From contig CAMWOF010000040.1 in NCBI GenBank assembly GCA_947175805.1, positions 1 through 11,908 on the forward strand: a DNA stretch of 11,908 nt. Direction: 5' to 3'. The notes under the pieces were generated by a model, which did no database searches, was not told the DNA's origin, and saw only the letters and a list, made by a program, of their open reading frames with translations. Shown here one piece after another: positions 7,604-11,908 of the stretch; position 1 is the first letter of the stretch; the number at the start of each line of letters is the position of its first letter. Position numbers and translations under genes: made by a program. Source of the stretch: an uncultured Clostridiaceae bacterium (GTDB lineage Bacteria > Bacillota > Clostridia > Lachnospirales > Lachnospiraceae).

Positions 7604-7628
7604 GTCAGGCTCAGAAAGAGAGCCTGAC
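7604..7628 (+). other. Stem-loop between panC and coaBC
   Basis: A perfect 9-bp inverted repeat (GTCAGGCTC 7604-7612, GAGCCTGAC 7620-7628) encloses a 7-base loop. No T-run follows, so it is not a standard terminator. A weaker hairpin, GTAAAA/TTTTAC (7571-7576, 7584-7589), overlaps the end of panC. The stem could stabilise or process the polycistronic message or damp coaBC expression. It lies outside the coding region if coaBC starts at 7662. Confidence 0.5.
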
Positions 7629-7661
7629 CAAACGTCGCAGACATATGGAAGGGATATTAAA

Positions 7662-8888
7662 ATGTTAAAGGGAAAAACAATTGTATTGGGAGTGACAGGC
7701 TCCATTGCCGCCTATAAGCTTGCCAATCTGGCAAGTATGCTTGTAAAGCAGCACGCTGATGTGCAGGTCATTATGACACAAAATGCAACGAATTTTATAA
7801 ATCCGATAACGTTTGAGACATTAACGCAGAACCGCTGTCTGGTGGATACCTTCGACCGGAATTTTGAATTTCAGGTGGAACATGTCTCCCTGGCGAAAAA
7901 GGCGGATGCCTTTTTGGTTGCTCCGGCATCTGCCAACGTCATTGGGAAGATAGCCGGCGGCATTGCGGACGATATGCTGACGACTACGCTGATGGCATGC
8001 GCCGGCAGGACGCCGAAATGTGCGCTGATGATTGCACCGGCGATGAATACCAATATGTATCAGAATCCTATTGTTCAGGAAAATATTGCAAAGCTGTCCC
8101 GTTATGGCTATGAGATTATTGCGCCGGCAGTGGGGCATTTAGCATGCGGGGATACCGGGAGCGGTAAGCTGCCGGAGGAAACAGTGCTCATGGAATACGT
8201 ATTAAGAGCCTGCGCTTTTAAGAAAGACATGGTGGGGAAGCATGTTCTAGTAACGGCAGGAGCCACAAGGGAGTCCATTGATCCTGTGCGTTTTATCACG
8301 AATCATTCTACGGGGAAAATGGGTGTGGCACTGGCAAGGATGGCGGCATACCGGGGGGCGGAGGTAACCCTGGTTGCAGCAGCCATGGAGGTAGCGCCGC
8401 CCATGTTTTGTGAGGTGATACACGTGACCAGTGCAGCGGATATGTTTGAGGAAGTGACAAAAAGACAGCAGGACATGGACATTATCTTAAAGGCAGCGGC
8501 GGTGGCAGATTACAGACCGGCAGTGGTCAGTGGTGAGAAAATAAAGAAAAAGGAAGAAAAAAGCAGCCTGTCCTTAGAGCGTACGGGCGATATTCTGCAA
8601 TACTTAGGTGACCACAAAAGACCTGGACAGTATCTTTGTGGTTTTTCCATGGAAACAGAGCATATGCTGGAACATTCCCAGGAGAAGCTTCATAAAAAAC
8701 ATGCGGATATGATTGTGGCAAATAATCTGAGAACGCCGGGAGCCGGTTTTGGAGTGGATACGAATATCGTAACGCTGATTACCGAAAATGGCACAAGAGA
8801 ACTTGGACTGCACAGCAAAAATGAGGTAGCAGGCGAGATATTGGATGAGATTATGAATGTGGTTACTCCTACTCCTGCGGCGGAATAG
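7662..8888 (+). CDS. coaBC: Bifunctional phosphopantothenate-cysteine ligase / phosphopantothenoylcysteine decarboxylase
   Basis: The 408-residue protein joins cysteine to 4'-phosphopantothenate (CoaB, C-terminal half) and decarboxylates the product to 4'-phosphopantetheine with FMN (CoaC, N-terminal half). The start at 7662 has GGAAGGG (7647-7653) 8 bases upstream; ATG at 7602 lies in a hairpin and has no such signal. CoaC motifs are VTGSIAAYK (11-19), EHVSLAK (73-79) with the likely catalytic His75, PAMNTNM (126-132) and ACGDTGSGKLPE (161-172) with Cys162. CoaB motifs are VTAGATRESIDPVRFI (197-212), TNHSTGKMG (213-221) and KAAAVADYRP (277-286). It closes the pantothenate operon; the pantothenate kinase needed before it is not in the window. 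The last 20 bp overlap the end of the convergent regulator gene. Confidence 0.97.
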   Translation: MLKGKTIVLGVTGSIAAYKLANLASMLVKQHADVQVIMTQNATNFINPITFETLTQNRCLVDTFDRNFEFQVEHVSLAKKADAFLVAPASANVIGKIAGGIADDMLTTTLMACAGRTPKCALMIAPAMNTNMYQNPIVQENIAKLSRYGYEIIAPAVGHLACGDTGSGKLPEETVLMEYVLRACAFKKDMVGKHVLVTAGATRESIDPVRFITNHSTGKMGVALARMAAYRGAEVTLVAAAMEVAPPMFCEVIHVTSAADMFEEVTKRQQDMDIILKAAAVADYRPAVVSGEKIKKKEEKSSLSLERTGDILQYLGDHKRPGQYLCGFSMETEHMLEHSQEKLHKKHADMIVANNLRTPGAGFGVDTNIVTLITENGTRELGLHSKNEVAGEILDEIMNVVTPTPAAE

Positions 8889-9267
8889 CAGCATGGGCTT
8901 TCATTTTTGTGTAAAAAAGAATGTCCTTTTGGTCAGAAGAGGAGAGGTTGTGGTATTGATCCAGCAGAATAAAGGCATCGACAGAAATAGTATGCAGCGC
9001 ATATGGTTCCTCGCTGTATACTGTTTCTTTTTGCTCTGAAATGCGATTGTTGCTGCACACTGCTGCAAGAAACAAGGAGAAATCAATCTGATAGAAATTT
9101 GCAAGCTGTAACAGCATGACCGGGTCCGGCATACGTTTTCCTGTCTCATAATTAGAGTAGGCCTGCTCGGTAATGTTTAAAAGAGAGCATAATTCCTTTT
9201 GCATAAGATGCCGGTCCTTGCGAAGATATTTTAAAATAGAGCCTGTTTTTTGCGTTTTATTCTCCAT
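8869..9267 (-). CDS. XRE-family helix-turn-helix regulator (first of two)
   Basis: A 132-residue DNA-binding protein. The N-terminal HTH (about 9-65) reads ILKYLRKDRHLMQKELCSLL, then NITEQAYSNYETGKRMPD, with the recognition helix near 32-41. The C-terminal tail is short and ends in LSSSDQKDILFYTKM, which resembles the tail of the neighbouring regulator (LSRTDQQSILEFIDRRL). The two are therefore probably related in origin. On the minus strand AGAGGGG lies about 7 bases before ATG at 9267. The stop falls inside coaBC, with a 20-bp convergent overlap. Several inverted repeats upstream (9292-9387) suggest self-control. The regulated genes are unknown. A phage-repressor origin is possible but no other phage gene is nearby. 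Confidence 0.88.
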   Translation of the reverse strand: MENKTQKTGSILKYLRKDRHLMQKELCSLLNITEQAYSNYETGKRMPDPVMLLQLANFYQIDFSLFLAAVCSNNRISEQKETVYSEEPYALHTISVDAFILLDQYHNLSSSDQKDILFYTKMKAHAAIPPQE

Positions 9268-9291
9268 CGTTGACCCCTCTTTCTCAAAATG

Positions 9292-9352
9292 TTAACAGGC
9301 AATTGTGAAACTCGTCTACATAATACAATATTAATAGGCAATTGCTTGTTAA
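9292..9352. promoter_or_regulatory. Near-perfect 14-bp inverted repeat upstream of the first XRE gene
   Basis: TTAACAGGCAATTG (9292-9305) and CAATTGCTTGTTAA (9339-9352) are inverted copies with 13 of 14 positions matching, separated by 33 bp. They lie 25-85 bp upstream of the XRE start at 9267 and would flank the 5' leader of its transcript. The spacing of about 47 bp between centres is close to 4.5 helical turns. A pair of operator half-sites or a looped repressor target is a reasonable reading. Confidence 0.5.
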
Positions 9353-9362
9353 TCATAATTGG

Positions 9363-9403
9363 TACTATTGTTCTATATACAATAGTATTGCATATTTTAG
9401 CAA
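9363..9403 (-). promoter_or_regulatory. Candidate promoter for the first XRE gene, overlapped by a palindrome
   Basis: On the minus strand TTGCTA (9398-9403) and TATATA (9374-9379) are separated by 18 bases, giving a fair -35/-10 pair directed at the gene starting at 9267. A perfect palindrome, TACTATTGT (9363-9371) and ACAATAGTA (9379-9387), covers the -10 region and the likely start point. A protein bound there would block transcription, so autorepression is the natural inference. Confidence 0.45.
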
Positions 9404-9420
9404 AAATAACGAGAAAGAAA

Positions 9421-9435
9421 TATGCATGATGCATA
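9421..9435. promoter_or_regulatory. 15-bp perfect palindrome between the two XRE genes
   Basis: TATGCATGATGCATA is symmetrical around the central G. It lies 38 bp beyond the stop of the second XRE gene and upstream of the first gene's candidate promoter. It may be another operator. It is not a terminator, as the stem is AT-rich and no proper T-run follows on the minus strand. Confidence 0.35.
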
Positions 9436-9472
9436 ATTTTAAACGAAAGACATAAAACAACAAAAAGTGTCG

Positions 9473-9898
9473 TTAATGCAGCCTTCGGTCTATAAACTCC
9501 AGAATGGACTGCTGGTCTGTCCGGGATAAGGAGGCATATCCGGAGATTAGCTTTAACGCTTCCAGGGTTTGTATTTCATGGGAAATTTCTGAATTTTTGG
9601 CAAGACTCTGGTAGGACAGAGACTCAGAATCTGCGCTTAACAGCGGCTTTTTTTCCAGGAGATGCTCAGGGAAGAAATCGGCAATGCCCACATTGAAAAC
9701 GTGGCAGAGATTTTCTAAAATATCCACATTGATATTGGTGATATTATTTTCCAGCTTGCTGTATGCCTGTCTTGATATGCCAAGGTGTTTTGCCACATCA
9801 TCCTGCCGCAAATGACGGCTTTCCCTCATTCGTTTCATCTGCTCCGCCACATACATGCTCAGGCTTAAATAATTTGTGTAGTAATAGTAACCGTCCAT
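9473..9898 (-). CDS. XRE-family helix-turn-helix regulator (second of two)
   Basis: A 141-residue DNA-binding protein with an HTH at about 16-72. AEQMKRMRESRHLRQDDVAK is followed by HLGISRQAYSKLENNITNIN, with the recognition helix near 42-50, then LENLCHVFNVGIADFFPE. A polar linker leads to a tail LSRTDQQSILEFIDRRLH like that of the other regulator. The tyrosine-rich start (MDGYYYYTNYL) is unusual. ATG at 9898 has GGAG about 9 bases upstream on the minus strand. A shorter start at Met15 would keep the whole HTH and cannot be excluded. It is transcribed in the same direction as the first regulator, 205 bp away, but the intervening promoter and palindromes suggest separate control. Targets are unknown. 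Confidence 0.88.
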   Translation of the reverse strand: MDGYYYYTNYLSLSMYVAEQMKRMRESRHLRQDDVAKHLGISRQAYSKLENNITNINVDILENLCHVFNVGIADFFPEHLLEKKPLLSADSESLSYQSLAKNSEISHEIQTLEALKLISGYASLSRTDQQSILEFIDRRLH

Positions 9899-9927
9899 AA
9901 CCGCGCTCCATGTTGTTTTCCATACTT

Positions 9928-10022
9928 TTTACGTGTAAACACGCATTGCTATCTACTTCTGATTCTAGCATCATACTATAACATTTGCGAAAACGAAAAT
10001 GCTTGTTTGATACAAAATGTTA
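9928..10022 (-). promoter_or_regulatory. Upstream region of the second XRE gene with inverted repeats
   Basis: Overlapping small palindromes TTTAC/GTAAA (9928-9932, 9935-9939) and CGTGT/ACACG (9932-9936, 9939-9943) lie 30-45 bp before the gene. Farther up, TAACATTT (9979-9986) and AAATGTTA (10015-10022) form an 8-bp perfect inverted pair. A TATGAT-like -10 occurs on the minus strand near 9970-9975 with only a poor -35. Operators for one of the two regulators are a fair guess. Confidence 0.35.
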
Positions 10023-10074
10023 ATATAATAGATAAAATAAGCAAACAGAGGCATGAGTGAAATTGCATGGCAGT

Positions 10075-10223
10075 CGCTTGATATTTTGCTTCCGAACAGA
10101 TGGCAGATGCAACTGTTTTCCAAATAAGGCACGCTTGCGCTTAGCTTCAAACGCAACGGTACTAAGCTCGAAAAACCCTCGCTAAGTACCGACGTTTTCA
10201 GATATCCTTTTTGGAAAACAGTT
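10075..10223 (+). repeat. Structured repeat, copy A
   Basis: After the end motif come an outer stem, AACTGTTTTCCAAA (10111-10124) pairing with TTTGGAAAACAGTT (10210-10223), and an inner hairpin, CGGTACTAAGC (10157-10167) with GCTAAGTACCG (10181-10191), one mismatch. The core between them (from 10128) reads GGCACGCTTGCGCTTAG, then TTCAAACGCAA, then the hairpin, then a segment ending ATATCC (10201-10206). The same core in the same order is found on the minus strand of copy B. Confidence 0.75.
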
Positions 10224-10267
10224 ACACCCGCCTTATGCCTGTTTCATGGTGTTTTGCCAGTTAACAG

Positions 10268-10457
10268 CTTGTCTTGTGTGTGATATGCCATCCATGCAGG
10301 GACATTTGCAACCACCGGTACTTAGGCAGTGTTTTTTGCTGCCTTATGTACCGCTGTGTTTGCAACTGAGCGCAAGTGTGCCCGAAATAGATGGCATATC
10401 ACACACAGGGCAAGCGTCTGTCTGCTTAAAATGTTAAAAGTAACAAAATATCAAGCG
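10268..10457 (-). repeat. Structured repeat, copy B (inverted)
   Basis: The outer stem has 25-base arms (10268-10292 with 10390-10414), differing at two positions that would be G-U pairs in plus-strand RNA. The inner hairpin pairs CGGTACTTAGGCAG (10316-10329) with CTGCCTTATGTACCG (10339-10353). Read on the minus strand, the core (10382 down to 10299) is GGCACACTTGCGCTCAG, then TTGCAAACACAG, the hairpin, and ATGTCC, clearly homologous to copy A. The end motif CGCTTGATATTTTG lies at 10457-10444 on the minus strand. The spacer between end motif and core is longer than in copy A. Confidence 0.75.
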
Positions 10458-10483
10458 CTTGCCCTGATAAAATTGGAAAAGTA

Positions 10484-10513
10484 CTGGCATTTTCATGCAC
10501 TATAGAGTACAAT
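10484..10513 (+). promoter_or_regulatory. Candidate thyA promoter
   Basis: CTGGCA (10484-10489) and TACAAT (10508-10513) are separated by 18 bases, with four of six and four to five of six positions fitting the vegetative consensus. Transcription would start near 10520, about 50 bases before thyA, and outside the repeat block. The -35 is weak, so this is only a candidate. Confidence 0.4.
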
Positions 10514-10571
10514 AAAAAAGAATTGCCTGTGGCATTGTAAATCAAAATATAGAGAGATAGAAAGGAAAACT

Positions 10572-11402
10572 ATGAGTGCAGCAGATACATTATTTATCAA
10601 TATGTGCAGAGACATTATTGAAAACGGTTGCAGTACGGAGGGCGAAAAGGTCAGGCCGAAATGGGAGGACGGAACGTCTGCCTATACGATAAAGAAATTT
10701 GGAGTGGTGAACAGATATGATTTGTCCCAGGAATTTCCGGCAATCACCCTGCGCAAGACTTATGTAAAGTCGGCAGTGGACGAGCTCTTATGGATATGGC
10801 AGAAGAAATCCAACAATGTGCATGATTTAAACAGCCATATATGGGACAGCTGGGCAGATGAAGACGGTTCGATTGGTAAGGCTTACGGCTATCAGTTAGG
10901 CGTAAAGCATCAGTACCGTGAGGGTATGATGGATCAGGTGGACAGGGTGATTTACGATTTAAAAAATAACCCGTACAGCCGCAGGATTATGACCAATCTC
11001 TATGTGCATCAGGATCTCCATGAAATGAATCTCTATCCGTGTGCATATAGTATGACCTTTAATGTGACCGGAAACCGGCTGAACGCCATTTTGAACCAGC
11101 GTTCCCAGGATGTGCTGGCGGCAAATAACTGGAATGTAGTCCAATATGCAGTGCTGGTACATATGCTGGCACAGGTATGCGGCTACGAGGCTGGGGAGCT
11201 GGTGCATGTGATTGCCGATGCGCATATTTATGACCGCCATATTGAGATTGTGAAGGAGCTGATTGAAAGACCTGTTTATCCGGCGCCTAAATTCCGGCTG
11301 AATCCGGATATCAAGGATTTTTATGCATTTACTGTTGATGATATTTATATAGAGGATTATCAGGCGGGGGAGCAGATAAAAAATATACCGATTGCGGTGT
11401 AG
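10572..11402 (+). CDS. thyA: Thymidylate synthase (ThyA type)
   Basis: ThyA methylates dUMP to dTMP using 5,10-methylene-tetrahydrofolate and releases dihydrofolate. The protein has 276 residues; AAAGGA precedes ATG at 10572. The catalytic Cys157 sits in LYPCAYSM (154-161). Phosphate-binding arginines are in SRR (136-138) and QRSQD (176-180, Arg177). NVVQYAVLVHMLAQ (188-201) holds the uracil-binding Asn188, and DAHIYDRH (216-223) the usual His and Tyr. KWEDGTSAYTI, ELLWIWQKKSN and HIWDSWADEDGSIGKAYGYQLG-like segments resemble the B. subtilis/phage-type ThyA rather than the E. coli type, judged from memory. The following dihydrofolate reductase gene starts 49 bp later, forming a standard dTMP-folate cycle operon. 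Confidence 0.96.
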   Translation: MSAADTLFINMCRDIIENGCSTEGEKVRPKWEDGTSAYTIKKFGVVNRYDLSQEFPAITLRKTYVKSAVDELLWIWQKKSNNVHDLNSHIWDSWADEDGSIGKAYGYQLGVKHQYREGMMDQVDRVIYDLKNNPYSRRIMTNLYVHQDLHEMNLYPCAYSMTFNVTGNRLNAILNQRSQDVLAANNWNVVQYAVLVHMLAQVCGYEAGELVHVIADAHIYDRHIEIVKELIERPVYPAPKFRLNPDIKDFYAFTVDDIYIEDYQAGEQIKNIPIAV

Positions 11403-11451
11403 TGCAAAGTGAATGCCTACGGAGCATCCGACATAGGTTTGGAGGGGTAAT

Positions 11452-11908
11452 ATGAAATTAATTGTTGCTGTAGATAAAAACTGGGCGATTGGATATAAGG
11501 ATAACTTGCTGGTCAGGATACCGCAGGACCAGAAGTTTTTTCGGGAAACCACCATGGGGCACACGATTGTGCTGGGGAGAAAAACGCTGGCAGGCTTTCC
11601 GAATGGGCTGCCCCTTGCAGGTAGAACGAATATCATCCTGTCTAAAAATCAGGAATTTTCCGTGAGGAACGGCGAGGTTGTACATTCTCTGGAGGAATTG
11701 GGCGCGGCCTTGAAAGGATGCGATATGGAGGAGGTTTATGTATGCGGTGGGGAGCAGGTTTATAAGTTGTTGCTTCCGTATTGCAGGTATGCCCATGTGA
11801 CAAAGATTGATTATGCATATCAGGCGGATACCTATTTTCCGAATCTGGATGCGTTAGAGCATTGGGAGTTGATTGGCGACAGCGAGGAGCAGACATATTT
11901 TGATATTT
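11452..11908 (+). CDS. folA: Dihydrofolate reductase, 3' end beyond the window
   Basis: The enzyme reduces dihydrofolate to tetrahydrofolate with NADPH, regenerating the cofactor used up by ThyA. ATG at 11452 follows GGAGGGG (11441-11447). The 152 codons seen have no stop, and the family is usually about 160 residues, so only a short tail is missing. MKLIVAVDKNWAIGYKDNLL is the typical opening with the Met20-loop tryptophan. IPQDQKFFRETT carries Asp26, the expected catalytic acid. GHTIVLGRKTLAGFP (36-50) and NIILSKN contact NADPH, and VYVCGGEQVYKLLLP is the conserved glycine pair region. Tandem placement with thyA supports a chromosomal housekeeping enzyme; nothing marks it as an acquired trimethoprim-resistance variant. 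Confidence 0.95.
   Translation, partial: MKLIVAVDKNWAIGYKDNLLVRIPQDQKFFRETTMGHTIVLGRKTLAGFPNGLPLAGRTNIILSKNQEFSVRNGEVVHSLEELGAALKGCDMEEVYVCGGEQVYKLLLPYCRYAHVTKIDYAYQADTYFPNLDALEHWELIGDSEEQTYFDI

Larger units (their letters stand above)
10069..10466. repeat. Composite inverted pair of structured repeats (MITE-like or extragenic palindromic)
   Basis: The main content of the gene-free stretch 9899-10571 is this ~400-bp block. Its outer ends are inverted: CGCTTGATATTTTG (10075-10088) and CAAAATATCAAGCG (10444-10457) match perfectly over 14 bp, and 18 of 20 if GGCA just outside is counted. Inside are two diverged copies of one unit, copy A on plus and copy B on minus. No transposase or coding gene lies within. 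Ends facing outward would suit a non-autonomous mobile element, but target-site duplications were not identified. A transcribed structured RNA is the alternative. Confidence 0.7.

Noticed and set aside
10246..10437. A 63-codon ORF on the plus strand.
   Set aside because: It lies wholly within the palindromic repeat pair, has no ribosome binding site, and its codons are explained by the repeat.
10069..10466. Retron, group II intron, integron attC or CRISPR-like reading of the repeat block.
   Set aside because: No reverse transcriptase, integron integrase or cas gene is near, there are no regularly spaced short direct repeats, and the inverted two-copy layout with 14-bp ends fits none of them.
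10959..11636. Long antisense ORF (225 codons) across thyA and dfr, and similar ones at 66-629 and 3742-4170.
   Set aside because: They are shadows of strongly supported genes on the plus strand, with no recognisable protein features or start signals.
1..11908. tRNA, rRNA or known riboswitch genes.
   Set aside because: No cloverleaf, rRNA stretch or familiar riboswitch core was recognised on either strand by eye.

Overview
The window looks like a chromosomal piece of a low-to-middle GC, endospore-forming Firmicute, most likely a Clostridia / Lachnospiraceae gut anaerobe. This rests on the 3' part of a SigG-type sporulation sigma factor, purine-rich ribosome binding sites before nearly every gene, a GH3 glycosidase, and a pantothenate operon that uses a DUF2520-type reductase. 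The assignment is by protein resemblance only.

Region 1 (1-2195): the right end of an integrated element. A 57-residue protein is translationally coupled to a large serine recombinase (231-1607). Some 90 bp after the recombinase stop, the sequence switches into the last 165 codons of sigG, the forespore sigma factor. The reading frame there is undamaged, but the first ~95 codons are absent and must lie beyond the left edge if they exist. The element therefore appears to sit inside sigG, in an arrangement like the skin element in sigK. This is the main discovery candidate.

Region 2 (2257-4731): a GH3 beta-glucosidase-type enzyme with an extra C-terminal part.

Region 3 (4873-8888): a pantothenate/CoA operon in the order panG-like reductase, panB, panC, coaBC. 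It covers ketoisovalerate to pantothenate, then phosphopantothenate to phosphopantetheine. panD and a pantothenate kinase are not present.

Region 4 (8869-9898, minus strand): two tandem XRE-family regulators. The DNA between and upstream of them is rich in palindromes that look like operators.

Region 5 (9899-10571): a 673-bp stretch without a gene. It is dominated by two inverted, diverged copies of a strongly palindromic repeat. The copies share a core and an outward-facing 14-bp end, but their outer stems differ in sequence.

Region 6 (10572-11908): a thyA-dfr operon. thyA resembles the Bacillus/phage-type thymidylate synthase, and the dihydrofolate reductase gene runs off the right edge. 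Together they make dTMP and recycle the dihydrofolate produced.
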